From Actinotalea alkalitolerans (GTDB lineage: Bacteria > Actinomycetota > Actinomycetes > Actinomycetales > Cellulomonadaceae): a DNA stretch of 64,000 nt. Below the pieces are notes generated by a model. It was not told where the DNA came from and did not search any database. It saw only the letters and a list, made by a program, of their open reading frames with translations. Made by a program: the position numbers and the translations under genes. The stretch lies in NCBI RefSeq assembly GCF_023369855.1, contig NZ_JAMBPP010000009.1, positions 124,001 to 188,000 of the forward strand, written 5' to 3'. This document shows positions 24,014 to 32,876 of the stretch, one piece after another (the stretch's first letter is position 1; each line of letters opens with the position of its first letter).

Positions 24014-27000
24014 TCACCGGAAGTCGCGCGAGGAGGTGCGCACCCGCAGCGACAGCGGTGCCAGGTGCTCGGCCAGCAGGTTGGTCGCGCCGTCGGCCCG
24101 TTCCAACCGGCCCCGGACCACCAGCGCGGCCGAGGTCCGCGCCACCGTGCGGAACCGCTGCCACAGCCCGGGGGTGCAGATGACGTTGAGCAGACCGGTC
24201 TCGTCCTCGATGGACAGGAAGGTCACCCCCCGGGCGGTCCCCGGCCGCTGCCGGTGGGTCACCACACCGGCGACCGCGACCCGTCGACCTGCCTCGTGCT
24301 CCAAGGATCGGGCGACGGTCAGCACCCCGGCCAGGTCCAGACGGTCCCGGACGTACTGGGTGGGGAAGGAGTCGACGGAGACCCCGGTGGCCCAGACGTC
24401 CGCGACGGCGAGCTCGACCTCGCTCATGCCCGGCAGCGTGGGTGCACTCACCCCCACCGAGACCCCGGGCAGGGTGTCAGGGCCCTCCTGCGCGAGCGCT
24501 CCTGCAGCCCACAGGCCCTCCCGACGGTCGATCCCGAGCCCACCCAGCGCCCCCCCGGTGGCCAGGGCCTCGAGCTGTGCGGTCCGCAGGTCCACCCGTC
24601 GCACCAGGTCCCGCAGGCCGAGGAAGGGACCACCCTGTGCGCGTGCGTCCACGATCCGTCCGGCCGCCGGCTCCCCCAGCCCGCGGACGGCGGCCAGCCC
24701 CAGACGCACGGCGAGGGGACCTGCGGGGCGGGGGCGCTCGAGCCCCGCCTGCACCCCGGAGAGCTGGAGGTCGGGGCGCAGCACCTCGACGTCGTGCCGC
24801 CGGGCGTCGGCCACCAGGGACTGCGGGGAGTAGAACCCCATCGGCTGAGCCGCCAGCAGGCCGGCGTAGAAGGCGGCCGGGTGGTGGACCTTGAGCCAGG
24901 AGCTCGCGTAGACCAGGTAGGCGAAGGAGAAGGCATGGGACTCGGGAAAGCCGAAGTCCGCGAACGCCTTGAGCTTGTCGTAGATCTGTTCCCCGACCTC
25001 GGGGGTCACGCCCCGTTCGGCCATCCCGGACATCAGCCGCGCCCGCAGCGCCTCCATCCGCTCGGTCGAGCGCTTGGAACCCATCGCCCGGCGCAGCTGG
25101 TCGGCCTCGACCCCGGTGAACCCGGCGACGTCGATGGCCATCTGCATGAGCTGCTCCTGGAAGAGGGGCACCCCCTTGGTCTTGGCCAGCGAGCTCTCGA
25201 GCAACGGGTGCAGGTAGGTGACCTTCTCCCGACCACGGACCCGGTTGATGTAGGGATGTACCGACCCCCCCTGGATCGGCCCGGGTCGGATGAGCGCGAC
25301 CTCGATGACGATGTCGTAGAAGCAGCGGGGCTGGAGCCGGGGCAGGGTCGCCATCTGGGCGCGGGACTCGACCTGGAACACCCCGACGGTGTCCGCCGCG
25401 CACAGCAGGTCGTAGACCGCGGGGTCGTCCTGGGGCAGCGAGTGCAGACCCAGCGCGGTCCCCTCGTGCTCGGCGACGAGCTCGAAGGCGATCCGCAGTG
25501 CCGAGAGCATGCCCAGTCCCAGCAGGTCGAACTTGACCAGCCCGGCGTCGGCGCAGTCGTCCTTGTCCCACTGGAGAACGGTGCGCCCGGGCATGCGGGC
25601 CCACTCGACCGGGCACACCTCGATCACGGGACGGTCGCACATGACCATGCCCCCCGAGTGGATGCCGAGGTGGCGCGGCAGACGCAGCAGGCGTTCGGCG
25701 AGGTCGATCACCGGCCCGGGGATCTCGGCCACGTCCGTGGCGGAGGGGGGCCGGTGGCTGACCGGCGGCGGGGGGTCCCGCGGGTCCTGGCCGCCCTCCG
25801 TCCCGATGCCGTCGTCGACCTCGGCGCCGGTCGTGGCGAGGTCACCCGCCCGGCGCGCGACGGCGTCCCCGGCGGCCCGTGCCGCCGGGGAGGCGTCGCG
25901 ACCGTCCGCGGTGACGGGGTCGTGCCCACGCAGCGACCCCCACCTCTCGATGCTCTTGCTCCACGCGTCCTGCTGCCCGACGTCGTACCCCAGCGCCCGG
26001 GCCGCGTCGCGCACCGCCGAGCGGGGCCGGTAGGAGATGACGTTGGCGACCTGCGCCGCATGGGTGCGCCCGAAGCGTTCGTAGACGTGCTGGATGACCT
26101 CCTCGCGTCGCATCGACTCGATGTCCACGTCGATGTCGGGCGGCCCGTCCCGCTCGGGGGCCAGGAAGCGCTCGAAGAGCAGCCCGTGACGTACCGCGTC
26201 CACCGCGGTGATGCCCAGGGCGTAGCAGACCGCCGAGTTGGCGGCAGAGCCCCGGCCCTGGCACAGGATCCCCCGGTCGTGGCAGAAGGTGACCAGGTCA
26301 TGGACGATCAGGAAGTAGCCCGGGAACCCGAGCCCCTCGATGACGTCGAGCTCGCGGGCGAGCTGGGCATGAGCCCCCGGGACCCGTTCGGCCTCGGGGG
26401 GCCCGTACCGGTCCAGGGCTCCACGTCGCACGAGCTCGCGCAGCCAGCTGGCCTCGTCGTGCCCGGAGGGCACCGGGTAGGGCGGCAGCTGGGGCGCGAC
26501 GAGACTCAGGTCGAAGGCGCACTCGGCGGCGAGCTCGGCGGCGGTACGGACAGCCTGGGGGTGCCGTCGGTGCCGACCGGCCATCTCGACGGCCGAGCGC
26601 AGGTGCGCTCCCCCGCCCCCCGCGAGCCAGCCGTCCATGTCGTCCAGGCTCGACCGGGCCCGGACCGCCGCGAGCGCGCCGGCGAGGTCGGCGTCGGCCG
26701 GGCGGGCGTAGTGCACGTTCCCGGTCGCGACGAGGGGCAGCCGGGCCGTCCGGGCGAGCTCGGCGAGGGCATCGCACCGCTCGGAGTCCCAGGGGTCGCC
26801 CGAGTCGGTGATCTCGACCGCCACGTTCTGCGGGCCGAAGAGGTCAGTCAGCCGGTCGAGCTCGACGCGCGCCGCCTCGAGGTCGAAGCCCTGCTGGGCG
26901 CGACCCCGCATCAGGTCGGTCCGGCTGGTGGGCTCGAGCGCCTGGCGCACGGCTCCCTTGCGGCAGCCGGTGAGCACGAGCCACTGGCCGTCGGCCCGGG

Positions 27001-27418
27001 CCGCCAGATCGGCCAGCCGGTAGTCGGCCGCCCCCTTGGCCCCGGTGGCCAGGTGCGCCTCCGCGATCGCCCGGGACAGCGAGCGGTACCCCGCATCGCC
27101 TCGGGCCAGCACCACGAGATGGGTCGCGCGGGGGTCGGGAGAGCCGGTCGGTGGGTCGAGCGCGCCGTCCGGACCGGCCAGGTGCAGCTCGGCGCCGAAG
27201 ATCGTGGGCATCCCGACGGCGCGGGCCGCCTGGGCGAAGCGCACGACACCGTAGAGACCGTCGTGGTCGGTCAGAGCCAGACCGCTCAGCCCTAGCCGGG
27301 CCGCCTCGAGGACCAGCTCCTCGGGCTGGCTGGCCCCGTCCAGGAAGCTGAAGGCCGAGTGCGCGTGGAGCTCGGCGTAGCGCAGCGCACCTCCCGGCCC
27401 ACCGGTCCGGTCAGTCAT
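24014..27418 (-). CDS. dnaE2: Error-prone DNA polymerase DnaE2 (ImuC)
   Basis: 1134 residues, the damage-inducible C-family polymerase that carries out mutagenic bypass with ImuA' and ImuB. The PHP domain opens with YAELHAHSAFSFLDGASQPE; the palm catalytic acids are in PPDIDVDIES (near residues 424-432) with the third in the DLLGLGMLSAL region; the clamp and OB regions follow, the OB fold including VAVAGVVTHRQRPGTARGVT. Tyr-Lys-Phe-type landmarks FADFGFPESHAFSFAYLVYA identify DnaE. A 70-residue Asp/Pro/Ala-rich insert (about 505-575) lies between palm and the PGPVIDLAERLL segment. The ATG overlaps imuB by eight bases. Confidence 0.95.
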   Translation of the reverse strand: MTDRTGGPGGALRYAELHAHSAFSFLDGASQPEELVLEAARLGLSGLALTDHDGLYGVVRFAQAARAVGMPTIFGAELHLAGPDGALDPPTGSPDPRATHLVVLARGDAGYRSLSRAIAEAHLATGAKGAADYRLADLAARADGQWLVLTGCRKGAVRQALEPTSRTDLMRGRAQQGFDLEAARVELDRLTDLFGPQNVAVEITDSGDPWDSERCDALAELARTARLPLVATGNVHYARPADADLAGALAAVRARSSLDDMDGWLAGGGGAHLRSAVEMAGRHRRHPQAVRTAAELAAECAFDLSLVAPQLPPYPVPSGHDEASWLRELVRRGALDRYGPPEAERVPGAHAQLARELDVIEGLGFPGYFLIVHDLVTFCHDRGILCQGRGSAANSAVCYALGITAVDAVRHGLLFERFLAPERDGPPDIDVDIESMRREEVIQHVYERFGRTHAAQVANVISYRPRSAVRDAARALGYDVGQQDAWSKSIERWGSLRGHDPVTADGRDASPAARAAGDAVARRAGDLATTGAEVDDGIGTEGGQDPRDPPPPVSHRPPSATDVAEIPGPVIDLAERLLRLPRHLGIHSGGMVMCDRPVIEVCPVEWARMPGRTVLQWDKDDCADAGLVKFDLLGLGMLSALRIAFELVAEHEGTALGLHSLPQDDPAVYDLLCAADTVGVFQVESRAQMATLPRLQPRCFYDIVIEVALIRPGPIQGGSVHPYINRVRGREKVTYLHPLLESSLAKTKGVPLFQEQLMQMAIDVAGFTGVEADQLRRAMGSKRSTERMEALRARLMSGMAERGVTPEVGEQIYDKLKAFADFGFPESHAFSFAYLVYASSWLKVHHPAAFYAGLLAAQPMGFYSPQSLVADARRHDVEVLRPDLQLSGVQAGLERPRPAGPLAVRLGLAAVRGLGEPAAGRIVDARAQGGPFLGLRDLVRRVDLRTAQLEALATGGALGGLGIDRREGLWAAGALAQEGPDTLPGVSVGVSAPTLPGMSEVELAVADVWATGVSVDSFPTQYVRDRLDLAGVLTVARSLEHEAGRRVAVAGVVTHRQRPGTARGVTFLSIEDETGLLNVICTPGLWQRFRTVARTSAALVVRGRLERADGATNLLAEHLAPLSLRVRTSSRDFR

Positions 27419-29021
27419 AGCGGGCCTCCACGGTCCACACACCCTCGCTCAGCGCGAGCAGCACCGCGCTGCCGTCGGCCGTCACCACCTGGAGGTAGAC
27501 CTGACGCCGTGGGGTCCGGCTCCACCACCGCTGCACCATCGGCCAGGGGCCGGCCCAGCCCTGGACGGCTGCCTCGTGCGTGGCGGACCACCGCAGGAGC
27601 GAGGGCTCGGTGCTGAGCTCGAGCCGCGCGCTGACCTGGACCACATCACCCTCGGGGCCGTGCAGCCCCACCACCGCGGGAGGGGTCAGGACGGTGGCGG
27701 GGGCCGGGGCGGGGAGCCGTCCGGGCCACGGCCGGGCCACGGGCCGGGGCGCGGGGAGCTCCTCCCCCCAGGGCACCAGGTGCACCTGGTCACGCGCGTC
27801 ACGTCCCCCCTGGACGGCCGGGCTGAGGACGGCCTCGGCACCGATCAGGCCCTGCACCCGGTGCAGGGCGCGGTGCGCGCGCAGGTCCGCACCGCTGGCC
27901 ATCCCCCAGAGCCTGCCCTGCTCGGCGCCCGCCTGGACGACCTCCTCGGCGCGCAGCCCCAGCCGGACCAGCGGGGCGGGCCTCGGGGTACCGACCCCGC
28001 CACCGCCACCGGAGCCCCCGGTGCCGCTGCCGGTCAGCCAGCCCTCGAGCTGCCAGCGCACCCGGTCGGTCATCCTGGACACGGACAGTCCCCCGAGCAC
28101 GGCGTCGGTGCGCCAGGTCCGGACCAGCTCCTGGCCGTCCTGCGTGCGGGCGCTGATCTCGAGCCGGCCGCAGCCTGCACCACGGTCCACCAGCTGGGCG
28201 TGGAGCTGCTCGGCCAGACGTCGGGCCGCGAAGGCGGTCGCCTCGATCCGCTCGACCGGTGGGTCGAGGTCCTGCTGGACCGCGACGTCGGGCTGGAGGC
28301 GTCGCACGGCGGTGGGTCGCTCGTCCTGCCCCGAGGCCACCCGGTGCGCCCAGGCCCCGAGCTCACCGAACCGCGCACGGACGTCCGCCCCGGGCAGCCG
28401 GGCCAGGTCACCCAGGGTGTGCAGCCCGAGCCGGACCAGCAGGTCCACCAGCTCGGGGACCTGACCGGCCAGGAGGTCGTGGGTCGGCACGTGGACGAGC
28501 TCGGTGACCGCCATCGGCGCGAGGAAGGCCGCGGCCGCTCCCTGCGGGACCAGGCGTGAGGTGCGAGCGGCCAGCACCGCGGCCCCGGCGCCGTCGGACA
28601 CCCCCACCGCCGACTCGTAGCCGGTCTGCTCGGCCACGCCGGTCACCAGGAGCTCGGCGAGGGTCGCCTCGGAGCCGTGGAACCGGCTCGCCCCCTGGGC
28701 GGGCAGCAGGAGCAGGCCGGGGCGAGCCACCTCGATCCCGGCGACCACGCTCTCTGCGGCCACGGCCACCGGCTCGAAGAGACGCACGTCGCGGCCGGCG
28801 TCGGCGTCCAGGAGGACGAGGTCGGGGCTGCACTCCTGCGCCTGGCGGCGACGCATGCCGCGCCGCACGCCGTGCGCACGTGCCGGGGCCGAGACGGCGG
28901 TGACCCGCCGGCCGTCGTGCACGGCGGCCGGCCGGTGCGCGGGGACCTCCTCGGCGGTCATCGCCGCGAGCACCGGCCAGTCCGGGACCCACAGGGCGGC
29001 GATCCGGGACGGGGTGCTCAT
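27411..29021 (-). CDS. imuB: ImuB, catalytically dead Y-family polymerase adaptor
   Basis: 536 residues. A Y-family polymerase relative in which the N-terminal catalytic strand reads IAALWVPDWPVLAAM instead of the D-x-D/E pattern, typical of ImuB, which bridges DnaE2 and the beta clamp. A Gly/Ser linker (about residues 356-368) precedes EQGRLWG, which fits the clamp-binding motif (Q-L-P-L-W-G in Mycobacterium). The C-terminal 150 residues are the ImuB tail that binds ImuA' and DnaE2. It starts four bases before the imuA' stop (ATGA) and overlaps dnaE2 by eight bases, so all three are one operon. Confidence 0.93.
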   Translation of the reverse strand: MSTPSRIAALWVPDWPVLAAMTAEEVPAHRPAAVHDGRRVTAVSAPARAHGVRRGMRRRQAQECSPDLVLLDADAGRDVRLFEPVAVAAESVVAGIEVARPGLLLLPAQGASRFHGSEATLAELLVTGVAEQTGYESAVGVSDGAGAAVLAARTSRLVPQGAAAAFLAPMAVTELVHVPTHDLLAGQVPELVDLLVRLGLHTLGDLARLPGADVRARFGELGAWAHRVASGQDERPTAVRRLQPDVAVQQDLDPPVERIEATAFAARRLAEQLHAQLVDRGAGCGRLEISARTQDGQELVRTWRTDAVLGGLSVSRMTDRVRWQLEGWLTGSGTGGSGGGGGVGTPRPAPLVRLGLRAEEVVQAGAEQGRLWGMASGADLRAHRALHRVQGLIGAEAVLSPAVQGGRDARDQVHLVPWGEELPAPRPVARPWPGRLPAPAPATVLTPPAVVGLHGPEGDVVQVSARLELSTEPSLLRWSATHEAAVQGWAGPWPMVQRWWSRTPRRQVYLQVVTADGSAVLLALSEGVWTVEARYD

Positions 29022-29947
29022 CCTGCTCGTCTCCTCTCGCCCTGGGGCGCCGTCGGCCCCACCGGTTCCTGGACCGGCACCTGCCGTCCGGGGGCCACAG
29101 GGGCCACCGCTCCACCCCAGGGCGCAGGTGCCTCGGGAAGCACCACCTCGGTACGCATCGGCCGGGTGGCGCTCCCCCGCCCAGCCCGGTGCACCGTGAG
29201 CCGCCGGCTACGCAGCCGACCGTGCCCGCGCCCCAGCCCTTCCCACCGTGACGCCTCCGCCGTGAGCACGACGTGCGCCCCGGGCCAGGGGGCGGTGGGG
29301 ATCAGCACCGCGGAGCGCTCGCGTGCACGGGCTGCCAGACGGCGCCGGTCGGCGGGACCCAGGGCGACCCCAGGACCGAGCACCACGATGTCGACGCCGT
29401 CGATCAGCGCCGCGACCACGGACGGGGCGTCCGGGCCGGGGGACGGCACCAGAGCCACCCGGTCCAGCACCAGACCCAGCTGGTGCGCAGCGAGCACACC
29501 GACCTCGGGCAGCCCGACCACCGCGGCCCAGGCCCCGGCCTGCGAGGCCGCGGCGATCAGGGCGAGCACCAGGGAGGTGGACCCGTCCACGACCACCGTG
29601 GTGCCGCGGTCCAGCGCGCCCGAGGGCAGCAGCCCGGCCACCCCGCTGTGCACCGGCAGGAACCGGGTCGCCGCCTCGGGGTCGATCTCGGGCGGCGTCC
29701 CCTGACCTGCTGTCGGGTTCGGTGGGGAGACAGGCGTCACCGCACCGGTCACCAGGGCGAGATCGACGAGCCGGTCCGATGCAGGAGCCGCGGGACCCGT
29801 GGGCTGCTGCTGCCCCGCGAGGACGACCCGACGACCGGCCCCGGTGCGCTCCTCCGCGCGGGCCAGCACGGCCCGGGCGAACGCCGCGCGGTCAGCCCCG
29901 ACGAGGCCCGCGACGGGCTCGGGGGACCGCACGTCCAGCGCACCCAT
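29018..29947 (-). CDS. imuA: ImuA' (RecA-like mutasome protein) with degenerate Walker A
   Basis: 309 residues, first gene of the SOS mutasome operon. After a linker rich in Gly/Pro comes a RecA-like ATPase core: GALDRGTTVVVDGSTSLVLA is where RecA has G-x-x-x-x-G-K-T/S, and the Gly-Lys-Thr is absent here, so ATP binding is doubtful; the Walker B-like strand is VDIVVLGPGVAL. ImuA' interacts with ImuB and stimulates mutasome assembly. The ATG at 29947 follows GGGAG by six bases. The upstream promoter carries a perfect LexA box at 29992-30007. Confidence 0.88.
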   Translation of the reverse strand: MGALDVRSPEPVAGLVGADRAAFARAVLARAEERTGAGRRVVLAGQQQPTGPAAPASDRLVDLALVTGAVTPVSPPNPTAGQGTPPEIDPEAATRFLPVHSGVAGLLPSGALDRGTTVVVDGSTSLVLALIAAASQAGAWAAVVGLPEVGVLAAHQLGLVLDRVALVPSPGPDAPSVVAALIDGVDIVVLGPGVALGPADRRRLAARARERSAVLIPTAPWPGAHVVLTAEASRWEGLGRGHGRLRSRRLTVHRAGRGSATRPMRTEVVLPEAPAPWGGAVAPVAPGRQVPVQEPVGPTAPQGERRRAG

Positions 29948-29991
29948 CAGGATCTCCCGTCGCACACACCAGCAGCTCCACGAGCCGCTGT

Positions 29992-30007
29992 TCGAACACC
30001 TGTTCGA
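29992..30007 (-). promoter_or_regulatory. LexA (SOS) box of the imuA'-imuB-dnaE2 operon
   Basis: TCGAACACCTGTTCGA (shown on the plus strand) is a perfect match to the Gram-positive/actinobacterial LexA consensus TCGAAC-N4-GTTCGA. It lies 45 bases upstream of the imuA' start, directly downstream of the promoter at 30015-30043, where bound LexA would block transcription until DNA damage. Confidence 0.92.
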
Positions 30008-30014
30008 GTATGCC

Positions 30015-30043
30015 AGTACACGCTGACACGGGGTGCGTGTCAA
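30015..30043 (-). promoter_or_regulatory. SigA-type promoter of the mutasome operon
   Basis: On the minus strand TTGACA (30038-30043) is followed after exactly 17 bases by TGTACT (30015-30020). The LexA box begins eight bases further on, over the expected transcription start. Confidence 0.7.
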
Positions 30044-30092
30044 TCCGCCGGGGCCGGCCGAGGCCTTGCGCACAGGGGGTACAGTGATGATG

Positions 30093-30112
30093 ACTTGATG
30101 AAAGTATATAAT
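30093..30112 (+). promoter_or_regulatory. Promoter and possible ArsR operator before the arsR-sulP operon
   Basis: The perfect -10 hexamer TATAAT (30107-30112) is rare in this genome. A short inverted repeat ACTT-GATGA-AAGT (30093-30105) overlaps its upstream edge and would suit an ArsR-type repressor acting on its own operon. No convincing -35 is seen. A ribosome binding site AAGGAG (30120-30125) follows. Confidence 0.5.
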
Positions 30113-30129
30113 CCCTCACAAGGAGTCCT

Positions 30130-30504
30130 GTGCCCCTCCGGACCACACCCTCGGACCTGCCGATCCACGAGATCAAGGCCGAGCTCTTCAAGGCCCTGGG
30201 CCACCCGCTGCGAGTCCGGGTGCTCGAGCTGCTCATCCCCGGCGAGCGCGCCGTCAGCGACCTCCTGGAGGCCACCGGGCTCGAGGCCTCCCACCTCTCC
30301 CAGCACCTGGCCGTGCTGCGTCGGACCGGGCTGGTCGTCGCCCGCCGCGAGGGCAACGCCGTGCACTACCGGCACGCGCACCCCGGGGTGGCTGACCTCC
30401 TGACCGCAGCACGCACCGTGCTGCTCAGCACCCTGGCCGGGACCCGTGACGCCCTGGCCGACCTCGAGGAGAACCCTCTGCCCGCCGCGAGCGCGCAGCG
30501 GTGA
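30130..30504 (+). CDS. ArsR/SmtB-family regulator without the classical metal box
   Basis: 124 residues with a winged helix: FKALGHPLRVRVLELLIPG, then AVSDLLEATGLEASHLSQHL as the recognition helix, and VVARREGNAVHYRHAHPG as the wing. The alpha-3 position that holds the E-L-C-V-C-D-L metal box in ArsR reads RAVSDLL, with no Cys; no alpha-5 His cluster is evident. So it is an ArsR-fold sensor of something other than arsenic-type metals. GTG start with AAGGAG four bases upstream. It is coupled by a GTGA overlap to the sulfate-permease-type gene, which it probably controls. Confidence 0.88.
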   Translation: MPLRTTPSDLPIHEIKAELFKALGHPLRVRVLELLIPGERAVSDLLEATGLEASHLSQHLAVLRRTGLVVARREGNAVHYRHAHPGVADLLTAARTVLLSTLAGTRDALADLEENPLPAASAQR

Positions 30505-32306
30505 CCGCCGGACCTCCTCCCTCCGCAGCGCCCCGCGCACCCCGCGACACCGGGCCCACCGACCCCACGGGCGCCCCTGACCGGACCGACCGCCGCGCCG
30601 CCCTGCGCGCCGCCCTGACCACCCTGGGCCGCCGGACGCTGCCCCGCCGCAGCGACTACGCGGGTCTGCGCGGCAGCTGGCGGGCCGACGCCCTGGCCGG
30701 GGTCACGGTCGCCGTCGTCGCCCTGCCCCTGGCCCTCGGCTTCGGGGTCACCTCCGGGGTGGGTGCCGCAGCAGGGCTGGTCACCGCGGTCGTCGCCGGC
30801 CTGGTCGCCGCCGTGCTGGGTGGGTCCAACCTCCAGGTCTCGGGGCCGACCGGCGCGATGACCGTCGTCCTGGTCCCCGTGGTCGCCCGGTACGGGCCTG
30901 AGTCGGTCCCGACGGTCGCGATCATGGCCGGAGGCCTGGTGCTGCTCGGCGGGGTGGTGGGCCTGGGCCGGCTCGTGGCCTACATCCCGTGGCCCGTGGT
31001 CGAGGGCTTCACGATGGGCATCGGCGTGGTCATCGCCGCCCAGCAGATCCCGCTGGCGCTGGGAACCGCCCCCGCGCCCGGGGAGAACGCCGGCCTGGTC
31101 GCCCTGCGCACCCTGGGCCGGGTCGACTGGTCCACCGCCTGGGTGTCCCTGGCGATCGTCGGCCTGGTCGTGGCCGTCATGCTGCTGCTGCCCCGGGTCA
31201 ACCGGACCCTGCCCGCCTCCCTGATCGCCGTGGTCGTCGCGACCGTGCTCGCCGCGACCACCCGCCTGGACGTCGCGCGCATCGGCGTCATCCCCGACTC
31301 GCTGCCGTTGCCGTCGGTCCCCTCGCTGACCCCCGAGTCGACCAGCGCCCTGTTCTCCGCGGCGCTCGCCATCGCCGCGCTCGCCGCGCTGGAGAGCCTG
31401 CTCTCCGCCCGCGTGGCCGACGGGATGGCCGACGACCTGCCCCGCACCGCACCGAACCGTGAGCTCGTCGGTCAGGGTGCCGCCAACATCGCCGCCGGGC
31501 TGTTCGGGGGGATCCCCGCCACCGGGGCCATCGCCCGGACGGCCGTCAACGTCCGCGCGGGGGCCCGCACCCGGGTCGCCTCGGCCCTGCACGCCGTGGT
31601 GCTCGCCGGGGTGGTCTACGCCGGAGCCCCCCTGGTGGCGCACATCCCGCTGCCCGCCCTGGCGGGCGTGCTGCTGGTCACCGCGGCGCGCATGGTCGAC
31701 CTGCCGACCGCCCGGTCCATCTGCCTGTCGGGACGGTCCGGCGCCCTGGTCTTCAGCCTGACGCTGGCGACAACGGTCGTCTTCGACCTGGTGGTCGCGG
31801 TCGAGGTCGGGGTCGCCGTGGCTGCTCTCCTGGCCCTGCGGGCGATGGCGCAGGCCAGCGGCCTGCACCGCGAGGAGCTCACCCTGCCCGAGGTCGACGG
31901 CGAGTCCGAGCGGGCGCTGCTGAACGAGCACATCGCCGTGTTCCGCATCGACGGCGCCCTGTTCTTCGCCGACGTGCGGCGGTTCCTCGACGAGCTCGCC
32001 CAGGTCGCCGACGTCCGGGTGGTCGTGCTGCGGCTGTCGGCGATCCGGGTGCTGGACACCAGTGGGGCCAACGCCCTGGCCGAGATCGTCGCCGACCTGC
32101 AACGCCGCGGCATCGTCGTGCTGCTCAAGGGGCTTCGTCCCGAGCACCGCAGGGTCGTGGAGGCCGTGGGGGTGCTCAACGAGCTGCAGCACCACAAGCA
32201 CCTCTTCGACTCCCTCGAGGATGCCGTGGCCCACGCCCGGTCCCACGTGCACCGCCACCCCCACGGCCGTCCGCCCCAGGTGCGCCCCTCGCCCACCCGG
32301 GCATGA
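30501..32306 (+). CDS. SulP-family anion permease with C-terminal STAS domain
   Basis: 601 residues. A basic N-terminus leads into the SulP signature region (DALAGVTVAVVALPLALGFG ... GGSNLQVSGPTGAMTVVLVP), ten to twelve hydrophobic helices, the conserved GLFGGIPATGAIARTAVN segment and a C-terminal STAS domain with VLRLSAIRVLDTSGANALAE, including the D-T-S-G phosphorylatable loop. SulP proteins move sulfate, bicarbonate or other anions, usually with Na or H coupling; the substrate cannot be read. A His-rich tail (HARSHVHRHPHG) closes the protein. The ArsR partner suggests induced expression. Confidence 0.92.
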   Translation: MTAGPPPSAAPRAPRDTGPTDPTGAPDRTDRRAALRAALTTLGRRTLPRRSDYAGLRGSWRADALAGVTVAVVALPLALGFGVTSGVGAAAGLVTAVVAGLVAAVLGGSNLQVSGPTGAMTVVLVPVVARYGPESVPTVAIMAGGLVLLGGVVGLGRLVAYIPWPVVEGFTMGIGVVIAAQQIPLALGTAPAPGENAGLVALRTLGRVDWSTAWVSLAIVGLVVAVMLLLPRVNRTLPASLIAVVVATVLAATTRLDVARIGVIPDSLPLPSVPSLTPESTSALFSAALAIAALAALESLLSARVADGMADDLPRTAPNRELVGQGAANIAAGLFGGIPATGAIARTAVNVRAGARTRVASALHAVVLAGVVYAGAPLVAHIPLPALAGVLLVTAARMVDLPTARSICLSGRSGALVFSLTLATTVVFDLVVAVEVGVAVAALLALRAMAQASGLHREELTLPEVDGESERALLNEHIAVFRIDGALFFADVRRFLDELAQVADVRVVVLRLSAIRVLDTSGANALAEIVADLQRRGIVVLLKGLRPEHRRVVEAVGVLNELQHHKHLFDSLEDAVAHARSHVHRHPHGRPPQVRPSPTRA

Positions 32307-32341
32307 TGGACCGGGCAACGACCCCGACCCCAGGAGCACCC

Positions 32342-32872
32342 GTGGACCTGACCCGCCCGACCGCCCCGGACCCGTACAGCCTGCTCCCGCAGGTGCACCC
32401 CTTCACGCTGCTGAGCGACGACATCGCCGACGACGTCCCGCTGGCTGCCCCGTTCACGGCCGAGGGTGGGAGCACCTCACCGCACCTGCGCTGGGAGGGG
32501 TTCCCCGAGGGCACCCGCAGCTTCGTCGTCTCCTGCTTCGACCCCGACGCCCCGACCCCGGCCGGCTTCTGGCACTGGACCGTGGCGAACCTTCCTGCCG
32601 CGACCACCTCGCTGCCCACCGGTGCGGGGTCCCCGGACGGCCAGATGCTCCCCCGCTCGGCCTTCCAGACGCGCAACGACGGCGGCGGGGTCGGGTACAC
32701 CGGTGCGGCACCCCCCGCAGGTGACCGCGTGCACCGCTACGTCTTCGCCGTGCACGCGCTCGACGTGGACCACCTCGACCTGGACGGCGCGGCGACCCCG
32801 ACCACCGTGGCCTTCACCGCGCTGTTCCACACCGTGGGCCGTGCCGTGCTGACCCCGACCTTCCAGGCCTGA
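32342..32872 (+). CDS. YbhB/YbcL-type PEBP-family protein
   Basis: 176 residues of the bacterial phosphatidylethanolamine-binding-protein family. Signatures are the TSPHLRWEGFPEGTRSFVVS strand with ligand-pocket residues and the CFDPDAPTPAGFWHWTVANL segment (D-P-D-A-P-T and H-W), then GGGVGYTGAAPPAGDRVHRY. Role in bacteria is largely unknown, with proposals from kinase regulation to drug sensitivity. Start GTG at 32342 has AGGAG five bases upstream; an in-frame ATG at 32303 overlaps the sulP stop and is the alternative, adding 13 residues. Confidence 0.88.
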   Translation: MDLTRPTAPDPYSLLPQVHPFTLLSDDIADDVPLAAPFTAEGGSTSPHLRWEGFPEGTRSFVVSCFDPDAPTPAGFWHWTVANLPAATTSLPTGAGSPDGQMLPRSAFQTRNDGGGVGYTGAAPPAGDRVHRYVFAVHALDVDHLDLDGAATPTTVAFTALFHTVGRAVLTPTFQA

Positions 32873-32876
32873 GCCG

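Noticed and set aside
24065-27295. Very long plus-strand open frame (over 1000 codons) opposite dnaE2
   Set aside because: Composition is Gly/Arg/His/Val-rich with no domain; it is the antisense shadow of the clearly conserved dnaE2, as high-GC codon bias often produces.
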